A stretch of DNA of 11,594 nucleotides, taken from Bacilli bacterium. GTDB lineage: Bacteria; Bacillota_I; Bacilli_A; RF39; UBA660. This document shows, piece after piece, positions 1 through 6,132 of this stretch; position 1 is the stretch's first letter; every line of letters starts with the position of its first letter. The notes below the pieces were generated by a model that worked only from the letters and a program-made list of their open reading frames with translations, was not told where the DNA came from and ran no database searches. A program made the translations under genes and the position numbers. The stretch spans positions 1 through 11,594 of the forward strand of contig JAEDJI010000024.1 of assembly GCA_016296435.1 (NCBI GenBank), in the 5' to 3' direction.

Positions 1-150
1 TCTATCAAAAAAGGGCAAGGACATGTATGTCCAATAAGAACAAGAATAGTAAATCATCATGTATTTAAACACACATATCAACCAAGTTATTCTTGTTGTG
101 AAGAAAATGTATGTGAAAATGTACAATGTGGTTCATGTTGTAATTACTAA
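1..150 (+). CDS. CotD-like spore coat protein, 3' fragment
   Basis: Frame 1 is open from the window edge to TAA at 148-150, giving the last 49 residues of a gene that begins outside the window. The fragment carries VNHHVFKH, which resembles the His-rich 'VNHH...H' core of Bacillus CotD inner spore coat proteins. It ends in a Cys-rich tail (SCCEEN, CGSCCNY), and CotD also ends in a Cys pair. Coat proteins of this type are made in the mother cell and cross-linked onto the developing spore. A hairpin terminator begins two bases after the stop. The family call rests on a short His/Cys-rich piece, so another small coat or Cys-rich protein cannot be excluded. The two microproteins near 3.9-4.1 kb and gpr/spoIIP support a spore-former. 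Confidence 0.6.
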   Translation, partial: SIKKGQGHVCPIRTRIVNHHVFKHTYQPSYSCCEENVCENVQCGSCCNY

Positions 151-151
151 G

Positions 152-175
152 AGTAAGCGTAGTGCTTACTTTTTT
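152..175 (+). terminator. Intrinsic terminator of the CotD-like gene
   Basis: A 7-bp perfect stem, AGTAAGC (152-158) with GCTTACT (164-170), and a 5-nt loop are followed by TTTTT at 171-175. It begins two bases after the stop codon at 148-150. Confidence 0.8.
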
Positions 176-193
176 AGTGTAAACATGCTTAAC

Positions 194-236
194 TTTATCT
201 TTCTTAATATGATATATATTGGTAGAGAAAGATAAA
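194..236. repeat. 11-bp perfect inverted repeat
   Basis: TTTATCTTTCT (194-204) and AGAAAGATAAA (226-236) are perfect inverted copies separated by 21 nt. TTTT follows at 237-240. The repeat lies just upstream of the SD of the 43-codon frame at 258. It could be an operator for that frame, a weak second terminator behind the coat gene, or a chance AT-rich palindrome. Confidence 0.45.
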
Positions 237-257
237 TTTTATAATAAGGGGAAATAT

Positions 258-389
258 ATGGATAGGTATTTTATACATGAATATAGTGTTTTTGCTGAAT
301 TAATAATACTTTTTCTTCTTGTAAAATACTTAGAGATGATTAAAGTAATTTTTGATAATTACAAATACTTTAAAAACTATTTATTTTAA
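258..389 (+). CDS. Possible 43-aa membrane microprotein
   Basis: ATG at 258 is preceded by AAGGGG (246-251), a good SD at 6-nt spacing, and the frame runs to TAA at 387-389. The 43-residue product starts MDRYFIHEYS, then has a hydrophobic stretch at about residues 11-23 (FAELIILFLLVKY without charges until Lys23). It ends in a Lys/Tyr/Phe-rich tail (YKYFKNYLF). I recognise no family. It sits alone between two inverted repeats, behind the coat gene terminator and before the patatin promoter. In DNA this AT-rich a 43-codon open frame is not rare, so the SD and hydrophobic segment are the only positive evidence. A membrane-associated small sporulation protein is one possibility, as an inference from the neighbouring coat gene. 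Confidence 0.4.
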   Translation: MDRYFIHEYSVFAELIILFLLVKYLEMIKVIFDNYKYFKNYLF

Positions 390-410
390 TAATCTAATTT
401 GGTAAGATTA

Positions 411-442
411 ATGTTTTATAATTGATTAACACTATAAAACAT
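411..442. repeat. 10-bp perfect inverted repeat
   Basis: ATGTTTTATA (411-420) and TATAAAACAT (433-442) are inverted copies with a 12-nt loop. The repeat lies between the 43-aa frame and the patatin promoter, whose -35 starts 17 nt downstream. There is no G/C-rich core, so it would be a poor terminator. An operator for the next promoter is possible. Confidence 0.4.
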
Positions 443-458
443 CTTATTATTTAATTAC

Positions 459-487
459 TTGTCAATTAAAATACAATTTTGTATAAT
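459..487 (+). promoter_or_regulatory. SigA-type promoter of the patatin gene
   Basis: TTGTCA (459-464), a 17-nt spacer and a perfect TATAAT (482-487). The SD GAGGTGA starts at 494, exactly 6 nt after the -10, so the mRNA should begin about at the SD. Confidence 0.8.
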
Positions 488-506
488 GATAATGAGGTGA
501 ATAATA

Positions 507-1691
507 TTGAAAAAAGCATTAGTATTCTCAGGAGGGGGAGCAAAAGGTTCTTATGAAATTGGAGTATGGAAGGCTACTAGAAGACTTAGGATGAAGTTTG
601 ATATAGTAACTGGCACTTCAATTGGAGCAATAAATGGTGCAATTTATGCTATGGGTGATTATAGAAAAGCGAAAAAACTATGGCTTAATATGACTACTAG
701 TGATTTATTTACATCAAATAATATGAAAGTAATGGTTAAAGAAATTGCTACTAATAAAGGATTGAAGTTTGATAAAGCTAGTGAATTTTTAAAAAAAGAA
801 TTAGATGAAAATAAAATAAGAAGATCAAAAATAGATTTTGGACTTGTTACAGTGTCTTTAAAAACATTAAATCCAAAAATGCTTACTAAGGATCAAATAC
901 CACAAGGTAAATTAGTAGACTATGTAATAGCTTCTTCGACATGTTTTCCTGCGGTTGAAAGGAAAAAGATTGATGGTGAGTATTATGTAGATGGTGGTTA
1001 TTATGATAACATGCCAATAGATTTAGCTGTTAAAATGGGGGCAGAAGAAGTGTTAGCGGTTGATCTTTCAGTATTTGGTTTTCATAAGAATTATAGCAAT
1101 AAAGATGTAAAAGTTGATATTATAAAGAATAAAGATAATAAACTATTTACTTTAGATTTTAGTCCAGAGATAACTAAAAGAAATATAAAACTTGGTTATA
1201 ATGATACAATGAAATATTTTAAAAAATTAGATGGTAATAATTTTACGTTTAAAAAAGGAGATATTCATAAAAAATATCAAAAAATAAAGTTGGATTTTAT
1301 TTATCATATTAATAAATTAGTTAGTAATTCAAAGAAAAGTAAAATTAAGAATAAGATATTTGAAATAACTAGGTATAATAAATTATTGCTTGATATAAAT
1401 AGCGATAATGATCTTGAGTGCTATATGTTAGAATATATAGAATATTTAGGAAAAGTATTTGATATGGACAAAACTAAAATATATACAATTAGTAAGTTTA
1501 ATAAGAAGATATTAGATAAACTAAATATTAAAGATGAAATAAAGTATGGTACTAATTTAAAAGGAAAACTTTTAATTAATTATATTTATAATAAGTATAA
1601 AGAAAATCAAAATACTGAGGAGATATTTAATTTGGCTGTTTTGTTTCCAAAAGAATTTTTAGCAACAATATATTTGATAGTTAATTCATAA
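507..1691 (+). CDS. Patatin-like phospholipase family protein
   Basis: A 394-aa serine lipid acyl hydrolase of the patatin/RssA type. The catalytic hallmarks are all visible. GGGAKG at residues 9-14 is the oxyanion-hole loop. GTSIG at 36-40 carries the nucleophile Ser38. DGG at 162-164 carries Asp162, the other half of the Ser-Asp dyad. The catalytic domain ends near residue 200 (EEVLAVDLS). A Lys/Asn-rich C-terminal part of about 195 residues follows; it opens with LGYNDTMKYF, a segment seen in other Firmicute patatin proteins, and has no further motif I recognise. There is no signal peptide, so the protein is probably cytoplasmic or peripheral at the membrane. The start is TTG at 507, supported by GAGGTGA (494-500) at 6-nt spacing and a strong promoter; no ATG competes upstream. 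It appears monocistronic. The substrate cannot be told from sequence. Confidence 0.88.
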   Translation: MKKALVFSGGGAKGSYEIGVWKATRRLRMKFDIVTGTSIGAINGAIYAMGDYRKAKKLWLNMTTSDLFTSNNMKVMVKEIATNKGLKFDKASEFLKKELDENKIRRSKIDFGLVTVSLKTLNPKMLTKDQIPQGKLVDYVIASSTCFPAVERKKIDGEYYVDGGYYDNMPIDLAVKMGAEEVLAVDLSVFGFHKNYSNKDVKVDIIKNKDNKLFTLDFSPEITKRNIKLGYNDTMKYFKKLDGNNFTFKKGDIHKKYQKIKLDFIYHINKLVSNSKKSKIKNKIFEITRYNKLLLDINSDNDLECYMLEYIEYLGKVFDMDKTKIYTISKFNKKILDKLNIKDEIKYGTNLKGKLLINYIYNKYKENQNTEEIFNLAVLFPKEFLATIYLIVNS

Positions 1692-1723
1692 GTGTAAAGT
1701 ATTGTCTAATTTTGTCAATTCTA

Positions 1724-1752
1724 TTGTCTGAAAAAAAATAATAATATATTAT
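1724..1752 (+). promoter_or_regulatory. Promoter of rpoZ-recX
   Basis: TTGTCT (1724-1729), a 17-nt spacer and TATTAT (1747-1752), with the SD GGGGAG (1759-1764) 6 nt downstream. Two further TTGTC hexamers (1702-1707 and 1712-1717) lie just upstream. Confidence 0.6.
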
Positions 1753-1774
1753 TATAGTGGGGAGTGTGATACAC

Positions 1775-1972
1775 ATGATATATCCATCAATTGATAAATT
1801 ATTATTATTTGTTGATTCGAAATATCGCCTAGTCCACATAGCGGCTCAAAGAAGTGAGGAAATAAGGCAAACGCATCATTTACAAAAACCAAAAAAAGAA
1901 TACAAATCAGTAAAAAATATTGGAAAAGCACTTGAAGAAGTCGCTGAAGGCCTAGTTATTATTAAAAAATAA
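1775..1972 (+). CDS. rpoZ: DNA-directed RNA polymerase omega subunit
   Basis: A 65-aa RpoZ. It shows the family pattern: YPSIDKLL at the N-terminus, DSKYRLV at residues 14-20, AAQRSEEI, then GKALEEVAEGL near the C-terminus. Omega binds beta-prime and helps assemble and stabilise the RNA polymerase core. The length is near the short end for the family. I take ATG 1775 as the start: it gives the canonical N-terminus, and GGGGAG (1759-1764) is its SD at 10-nt spacing. A GTG at 1757 would put the SD inside the gene and add six unrelated residues. In many Firmicutes rpoZ follows gmk; here it has its own promoter and shares a transcript with recX. A terminator-like hairpin overlaps its stop codon. 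Confidence 0.93.
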   Translation: MIYPSIDKLLLFVDSKYRLVHIAAQRSEEIRQTHHLQKPKKEYKSVKNIGKALEEVAEGLVIIKK

Positions 1973-1983
1973 TTAGGCTTTTT
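1950..1983 (+). terminator. Terminator-like hairpin at the rpoZ/recX junction
   Basis: An 11-bp stem with one G-U pair, GCCTAGTTATT (1950-1960) with AATAATTAGGC (1968-1978), has a 7-nt loop and is followed by TTTTT (1979-1983). It contains the rpoZ stop (1970-1972) and ends four bases before the recX SD. It probably cuts recX expression relative to rpoZ. Confidence 0.75.
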
Positions 1984-1995
1984 AATGGAGGTTTT

Positions 1996-2733
1996 ATGAG
2001 AATACAGGAATATAGATATTTAGGTAATAGCAAGTACAATATAGTTATCAATGGTAGTGATTATGTATTATATGAGGATATTATTTTGAAATATAATTTA
2101 CTTACAAAGGATAATATAAATGATAGTGAAATAGCTAAGTATATAGAAGAAAATAAAATGTATGATGCTTATTATATAGCACTTAAATATATAAAGATAA
2201 AACTAAGAACTAGAAAGGAAATAGAGTTGTATTTATCTAAAAAAGATTATAGTGATTTTGATATTGATTATGCAATAGCACGATTAGAACAAGAAAAATA
2301 TTTAGATGAAAGAATGTATGCAAAGTCTTATATACTAGATGCAATTAATTTAAAAAATACTGGACCACATAAAATTATTATGGAATTAACTAATTTAGGT
2401 ATTGATAGAAATATTGTTTCTGAAGAATTATCTATGTTTACTGATGATTTGATGATGGAAAAAGTATCTAAATATATAGAGAAAAGCATTAAGAATAATC
2501 ATAATAAATCTAGTTATATATTAAAGAATAAGATAAAGCAAAATCTTATTAATTTAGGATATGATGCTAATATAATAAATGAATGTTTTGAAAAATATGA
2601 TTTAGATGATAATGATATATATAAAATAGAATTAGAAAAGGCAAAAAATAAGTTATCTAGAAAGTATACTGGTAAGGAATTAGATTATAAAATAAAAGAG
2701 TATATGTATAGAAAAGGTTTTAAAGTAGAATAA
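1996..2733 (+). CDS. recX: Regulatory protein RecX
   Basis: A 245-aa protein of the RecX family, cytoplasmic modulators that bind RecA and block or remodel its filaments on single-stranded DNA. The family core is visible from about residue 56: YDAYYIALKYIKIKLRTRKE, then ARLEQEKYLDERMYAKSYI at 95-113 (the typical 'L...gylDD.rfa..yv' block), followed by GPHKI at 123-127 and LGID. Further three-helix repeats fill the remainder. Residues 1-50 form an N-terminal extension like that of Bacillus RecX. ATG 1996 has the SD GGAGG (1987-1991) at 4-nt spacing. The gene has no clear promoter of its own and should depend on read-through of the hairpin behind rpoZ. recA is not in the window. A bidirectional hairpin follows. 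Confidence 0.88.
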   Translation: MRIQEYRYLGNSKYNIVINGSDYVLYEDIILKYNLLTKDNINDSEIAKYIEENKMYDAYYIALKYIKIKLRTRKEIELYLSKKDYSDFDIDYAIARLEQEKYLDERMYAKSYILDAINLKNTGPHKIIMELTNLGIDRNIVSEELSMFTDDLMMEKVSKYIEKSIKNNHNKSSYILKNKIKQNLINLGYDANIINECFEKYDLDDNDIYKIELEKAKNKLSRKYTGKELDYKIKEYMYRKGFKVE

Positions 2734-2757
2734 AAGAGTAGACAAAGTCTACTCTTT
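2733..2757. terminator. Bidirectional terminator between recX and prsA
   Basis: An 11-bp perfect stem, AAAGAGTAGAC (2733-2743) with GTCTACTCTTT (2747-2757), has a 3-nt loop. It fills the gap between the convergent stops at 2731-2733 and 2761-2763. The A/T ends of the stem give a short U-tract in either direction. Confidence 0.8.
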
Positions 2758-2760
2758 ATA

Positions 2761-3759
2761 TTAATTGCTATTATCTTTTGTATTAGCAATTAAGTTTTTC
2801 ATGTATTCTTTATATAATTTAGATAAATCAGAATCAATAATTTCCATATCATAATCTTTTCTTATTTCTTCTAAAGTATCATAATATAAAGTTTTATCTT
2901 CTTCTAGTTTTTCTTCTACTAACTTATCAATAATTTTTTGTTTTACTGTATCATATTTTGGTTTTTCTTTTTCATCTGTTTTATAGATTATATGATAACC
3001 ATATGTAGTTTTAACTGGGCTTGAACTATATTTTCCTTTTTCTAGTTTGAATGCAGCATCTAAAAATTCTTGGACAAAGTCTTCATCAGTAGAAATCCAT
3101 CCTAAATCTCCACCTTTACTTGCAGTAGCAGTATCATCAGAATAATCTTTAGCAAGTTTATCAAAGTCTTCACCATTATTAAGTTTTGTAATAATTGACT
3201 GAGCATCTTTTTTAGCATTTTCTAAAGCTTTATCTTTTTCTTCAGTAGTCATTTCATCATTTGTTTCTGGGCTTATTAAAATATGTTTAACTTTAATATC
3301 TCCATGAACTTCTTTTTCGTAATATTTTTTTAATTCTTTTTCTTTTATTGATTTACCAACGTATTTATTAACAGCTTGGTTTCTTTTGTAAGTAAGTGAG
3401 AAATATTCTTTTAATTCTTTTTCATTTTCAAAACCATAATATTTAATCATTGCACTATAAGTTGAATTATATTGTTCTGCAGAACTTTTTAAATTATCTA
3501 CTTGTTCTTCAATATATTTTTTTTCAGCGTCAGTTTCTTCTTTATACATATCATTTAAAATAATAGTATCAATCATATCAATCATAACTGCAGTACCGTT
3601 TTTAGTCTTTAGTTTTTGATATAAATCTTCAGCAGAAATTCCTCCTTTGTTGGTATTAACTACTGCTTCTTCGCCATTTTTAAGTGTTGGTATTTTGCCA
3701 CACCCAGTTACTATAGTAACTAAAATTATTAGAATAAATATTTTTTTTAAGTTTTTCAT
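2761..3759 (-). CDS. prsA: PrsA-type parvulin foldase lipoprotein
   Basis: A 332-aa extracytoplasmic peptidyl-prolyl isomerase/foldase. The N-terminus MKNLKKIFILII is a lipoprotein signal peptide with a lipobox VTGC, making Cys20 the lipidated residue that anchors it to the outer face of the membrane. The chaperone arms (about 30-150 and 260-332) flank a parvulin domain at about 153-260. That domain is marked by VKHILIS at 156-162, a KGGDLGW block at 215-221 and TTYGYHIIYK at 251-260. PrsA proteins help secreted proteins fold after Sec export. The length is slightly above the usual 280-300 residues. The start has AAAGGAGG (complement of 3766-3773) and its own promoter. It is divergent from the YjcZ-like pair. 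The symbol follows domain layout; a related foldase such as a SurA-like protein is less likely given the lipobox. Confidence 0.88.
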   Translation of the reverse strand: MKNLKKIFILIILVTIVTGCGKIPTLKNGEEAVVNTNKGGISAEDLYQKLKTKNGTAVMIDMIDTIILNDMYKEETDAEKKYIEEQVDNLKSSAEQYNSTYSAMIKYYGFENEKELKEYFSLTYKRNQAVNKYVGKSIKEKELKKYYEKEVHGDIKVKHILISPETNDEMTTEEKDKALENAKKDAQSIITKLNNGEDFDKLAKDYSDDTATASKGGDLGWISTDEDFVQEFLDAAFKLEKGKYSSSPVKTTYGYHIIYKTDEKEKPKYDTVKQKIIDKLVEEKLEEDKTLYYDTLEEIRKDYDMEIIDSDLSKLYKEYMKNLIANTKDNSN

Positions 3760-3789
3760 TTTTTTCCTCCTTTAATTAGTACATAATTT

Positions 3790-3818
3790 ATGATAACAAA
3801 AAAAAAGATAAAAGACAA
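3790..3818 (-). promoter_or_regulatory. SigA-type promoter of prsA
   Basis: On the minus strand, TTGTCT (3813-3818), a 17-nt spacer and TATCAT (3790-3795), 16 nt before the SD. Confidence 0.65.
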
Positions 3819-3839
3819 GATTTATAGACACATATATTC

Positions 3840-3867
3840 ACACATTTTCTACTTTTACCATAAAATA
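3840..3867 (+). promoter_or_regulatory. Possible SigK/SigE-type sporulation promoter
   Basis: CATAAAATA at 3859-3867 fits the mother-cell -10 pattern CATAnnnTA, and an AC at 3840-3841 sits 17 nt upstream as in SigK -35 elements. The ATATT at 3834-3838 is too far away (20 nt) for a standard SigE spacing. I see no good SigA promoter here. The motif is short and the DNA AT-rich, so this is tentative. Confidence 0.4.
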
Positions 3868-3898
3868 ATTTAGAACAATAAAAAAGGAGGAATAAGTT

Positions 3899-3976
3899 AT
3901 GAATTATGTTTCATCAGCTGCAATTGTTTTAGTATTATTTATTTTATTAATTATTATACTAGGTGCTTGGATCTAA
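3899..3976 (+). CDS. YjcZ-like sporulation microprotein (25 aa)
   Basis: ATG 3899 has a strong SD, AAGGAGG (3884-3890) at 8-nt spacing, and the frame runs to TAA at 3974-3976. The 25 residues begin MNYVSSAA and continue as one hydrophobic helix (VLVLFILLIII) ending in GAWI. This is the layout of the YjcZ family of tiny Firmicute sporulation membrane proteins, whose conserved part reads roughly 'FALIVVLFILLIIVG'. Such proteins are single-pass membrane peptides of poorly known role, made during sporulation. The second gene starts 13 nt after this stop with its own strong SD, so the two should be co-translated. The likeness to YjcZ is a judgement on a very short hydrophobic sequence. Confidence 0.7.
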   Translation: MNYVSSAAIVLVLFILLIIILGAWI

Positions 3977-3989
3977 GGAGGTGCAAATT

Positions 3990-4115
3990 ATGAATAATAC
4001 AAATTGTGAAATACAATGTGAAGAAAAAAGACCATCTTGTGGTTCAGGATTAGTTTTGGTAGTAGTTTTATATATATTATTAGCAATAATTTTAAGTTCG
4101 TTTAGAGCATGCTAA
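3990..4115 (+). CDS. YjcZ-like Cys-containing microprotein (41 aa)
   Basis: ATG 3990 follows AAGGAGGTG (3975-3983), a near-perfect SD that overlaps the stop of the upstream microprotein gene. The 41-residue product has a polar N-terminus with three cysteines (Cys6, Cys10, Cys17). A Gly-rich hinge (CGSG, 17-20) and a hydrophobic helix at about 21-36 (LVLVVVLYILLAIIL) follow. The tail is SSFRAC, with a fourth cysteine as the last residue. The helix matches the YjcZ-type pattern of the 25-aa neighbour; the Cys-rich head could allow disulfide or metal bridging, which is inference. It is the second gene of a two-gene unit closed by the hairpin at 4114-4143. Confidence 0.7.
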   Translation: MNNTNCEIQCEEKRPSCGSGLVLVVVLYILLAIILSSFRAC

Positions 4116-4143
4116 AAATAAAAGGGTTTAACCTTTTATTTTT
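4114..4143. terminator. Bidirectional terminator, YjcZ-like pair / HIT gene
   Basis: A 12-bp stem, AAAAATAAAAGG (4114-4125) with CCTTTTATTTTT (4132-4143), and a 6-nt loop. T/A runs on both sides serve both strands. The microprotein stop (4113-4115) overlaps the left arm and the HIT stop (4128-4130) lies in the loop. Confidence 0.8.
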
Positions 4144-4493
4144 TTTAAAATATCTTTTAAATCTATAATTTCTTTTTCATTACATATTGGTATTAAATGC
4201 ATATGATAATGTTTTACTTCTTGAAGAGTACCATTATTTTGAACAACTTTTAAGCCGTTGAAATTAAGTTTTTCTTTTAGTAAGTTATAAATTTTTTTAC
4301 CTACCATATTAATATGATTTAAAGTATCTAAATCAATATCAGTATAATCAGTATAATGCTTTTTAGGTATAATAAGTGTATGTCCATTACTAATTGGATC
4401 AATACTTAAAAATACTAATACGATATCATCTTCATATAGTTTATAACTTGGTAGTTCTCCTTTAACTATTTTACAAAATACGCAATCTTTCAT
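4128..4493 (-). CDS. HIT family nucleotide hydrolase
   Basis: A 121-aa histidine-triad protein. The catalytic triad motif is HYHMHLI at residues 95-101, with His97 expected to attack the alpha phosphate of nucleotide conjugates such as AMP-lysine or dinucleoside polyphosphates. An N-terminal CVFC (Cys4, Cys7) is the usual half of a structural zinc site in bacterial HIT proteins. SNGHTLIIPKKHY at 35-47 is the conserved strand before the triad and adds a further His. The C-terminus is slightly shorter than the common 135-145 residues. It is monocistronic, divergent from sufC, and shares its terminator with the microprotein pair. GGAG (complement of 4502-4505) is the SD. Confidence 0.92.
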   Translation of the reverse strand: MKDCVFCKIVKGELPSYKLYEDDIVLVFLSIDPISNGHTLIIPKKHYTDYTDIDLDTLNHINMVGKKIYNLLKEKLNFNGLKVVQNNGTLQEVKHYHMHLIPICNEKEIIDLKDILKKIKG

Positions 4494-4511
4494 ATTATCA
4501 TCTCCATATAT

Positions 4512-4540
4512 ATTATCACTAAAAAACTTAATAAAATCAA
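4512..4540 (-). promoter_or_regulatory. Promoter of the HIT gene
   Basis: On the minus strand, TTGATT (4535-4540), a 17-nt spacer and GATAAT (4512-4517). The SD GGAG begins 6 nt downstream of the -10. Confidence 0.65.
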
Positions 4541-4620
4541 GTGTTTCTTTATTTTTATTTTATACATGAAAGCAAATTATATTTATATTTGTTTAATAAA
4601 ATATCATTAATAAATATTTC

Positions 4621-4649
4621 TTGTTAAAATGGGTATTTAGTGTTAAAAT
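4621..4649 (+). promoter_or_regulatory. Promoter of the suf operon
   Basis: TTGTTA (4621-4626), a 17-nt spacer and TAAAAT (4644-4649). The SD GGTGA (4656-4660) begins 6 nt after the -10. No obvious palindrome lies across the promoter. Confidence 0.7.
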
Positions 4650-4666
4650 ATAGTTGGTGATTTTTT

Positions 4667-5428
4667 ATGTACATAAAAATTAAAGATTTAGAAGTCTTAG
4701 TTAATAATAAAAAAGTTTTAAATAAATTAAATCTTGAAATAAAACCAGGTGAAATTCATGTAATAATGGGTCCTAATGGAGTAGGTAAATCTACTTTATC
4801 TAAGGTTTTAATGGGAAGTGAAGATTATAAAGTTGAAAGTGGAGATATTTTAGTAGATGGAAAATCTATTAAAGATTTACAAACCGATGAAAGGGCAAAA
4901 CTTGGTATGTTTTTATCATTTCAAAATCCTATTGATATAGAGGGAGTTACTAATAGTGAATTTTTAAAAGTGGCTATTAATGAAAGAAGGGAAGAACCAA
5001 TTGGACTTTATGATTTTATTAAGGAAATGGAACAGTCTTTTAATGAATTGGATTTAAAAAAGGAAATGATGCATAGGTCAGTTAATCAAAATTTTTCGGG
5101 AGGAGAAAAGAAGAAAAATGAGATTTTGCAGATGAAACTTTTAAAACCTAAGTTTGTTATATTAGATGAGTTAGATTCTGGGCTTGATGTAGATAGTTTA
5201 AGAATAGTGTGTGATAATGTTAATGATTATTTAAGGACTAATCCTGATACTTCAGTTCTTATGATTACTCATTATCAAAGGATACTTGATTATATAAAAC
5301 CAGATTATATTCATATTTTAACAAATGGTCGTATTGTTAAGACTGGTGATGTTACTCTTGCCCAAGAAATAGAAGAAAAAGGATATAAATCTTTTGATAA
5401 CTGTGTTTCTTTAGTAAGTGAGGATTAG
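4667..5428 (+). CDS. sufC: Fe-S cluster assembly ATPase SufC
   Basis: A 253-aa ABC-type ATPase of the SUF iron-sulfur assembly complex, cytoplasmic and not a transporter subunit. All ABC motifs are present: Walker A GPNGVGKST at 35-43, Q-loop Gln86 in SFQNP, signature FSGGEKKKNE at 143-152, Walker B FVILDELDSGLD at 163-174 and H-loop His202 in THYQRIL. The 'GGEKKKNEILQM' continuation and 'DELDSGLDVD' are typical of SufC rather than of transporter ATPases. SufC normally binds SufB and SufD and its ATP cycle reshapes that scaffold. It is the first gene of the operon, with a GGTGA SD and a promoter directly upstream, and sufD follows after 4 nt. Confidence 0.96.
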   Translation: MYIKIKDLEVLVNNKKVLNKLNLEIKPGEIHVIMGPNGVGKSTLSKVLMGSEDYKVESGDILVDGKSIKDLQTDERAKLGMFLSFQNPIDIEGVTNSEFLKVAINERREEPIGLYDFIKEMEQSFNELDLKKEMMHRSVNQNFSGGEKKKNEILQMKLLKPKFVILDELDSGLDVDSLRIVCDNVNDYLRTNPDTSVLMITHYQRILDYIKPDYIHILTNGRIVKTGDVTLAQEIEEKGYKSFDNCVSLVSED

Positions 5429-5432
5429 TTTT

Positions 5433-6128
5433 ATGAATACAATACATATAGATAACAATAGTAGTCTTACTAATATAATAATAAGTGAAGATACTAATAT
5501 ATTTTATACTAGTACTAGTAGTAATATAACTATTGAGATATTAAATGATTGTAAAGTATTTGAATATATAAAAGATTCTAATATAGAAATTAATTATAAG
5601 ATGAAATCTTCTTTGTATTTGAATAGATTTGTTATTGATTCAAGTGTTAAAAGTATTATTGATTTAGATAAAGAAGGAATTGATTTAAAATATTATTATT
5701 CTAATATTAATATTTTAGATAATAAATATGAAATAACAGTTAATCATAATAAAAAAAGGACTACTAGTAGTGTAATAAATCATGGTATAAATTTAAAAGA
5801 TAGTAAACTTGATTATATGGTTAACGGTAAAGTAATAAAAGATGCTAATCAAGTTATATGTAATCAAGATAGTAAAATAATACTTACTAATGATAATAAT
5901 TGTTTAATAAAACCTAACTTAATAATTGATAATGATGATGTAATAGCAAATCATTCTTCTTATATTGGATATTTTAAAAAAGATGAAATATTTTATTTAA
6001 AAACTAGAGGGATTAATGAACTTGATTCAGAAAAATTATTAGTTAAATCATTTTTAATAGGAAACATGGATATATCATATGAAATAAGAAGAATAATATT
6101 AGAGAATATTAATAGTTATTGGAGGTGA
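5433..6128 (+). CDS. sufD: Short SufB/SufD-family scaffold protein
   Basis: A 231-aa member of the SufBD family, about half the 420-470 residues typical of SufB or SufD. The C-terminal half keeps the family pattern: SVINHGINLKDS at about 113-124, NQDSKIILTND at 144-154, KPNLIIDNDDVIANHSS at 160-176, then DEIFYLKTRGI at 184-194, the SufC-contacting helical end. His174 aligns by eye with the conserved SufD His (His360 in E. coli) implicated in cluster assembly. The long N-terminal helical domain and much of the beta-helix are missing or very degenerate. ATG 5433 is chosen over GTG 5418, which lies inside sufC; GTGAGG (5418-5423) acts as SD. The stop TGA is followed at once by TAA. It could be a single scaffold standing in for both SufB and SufD. 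Confidence 0.8.
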   Translation: MNTIHIDNNSSLTNIIISEDTNIFYTSTSSNITIEILNDCKVFEYIKDSNIEINYKMKSSLYLNRFVIDSSVKSIIDLDKEGIDLKYYYSNINILDNKYEITVNHNKKRTTSSVINHGINLKDSKLDYMVNGKVIKDANQVICNQDSKIILTNDNNCLIKPNLIIDNDDVIANHSSYIGYFKKDEIFYLKTRGINELDSEKLLVKSFLIGNMDISYEIRRIILENINSYWR

Positions 6129-6132
6129 TAAA

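Noticed and set aside
1757..1774. GTG 1757 as rpoZ start
   Set aside because: It would include the SD of ATG 1775 and add residues absent from omega proteins.
5418..5432. GTG 5418 as sufD start
   Set aside because: It lies within sufC, and ATG 5433 has a suitable SD at 5418-5423.
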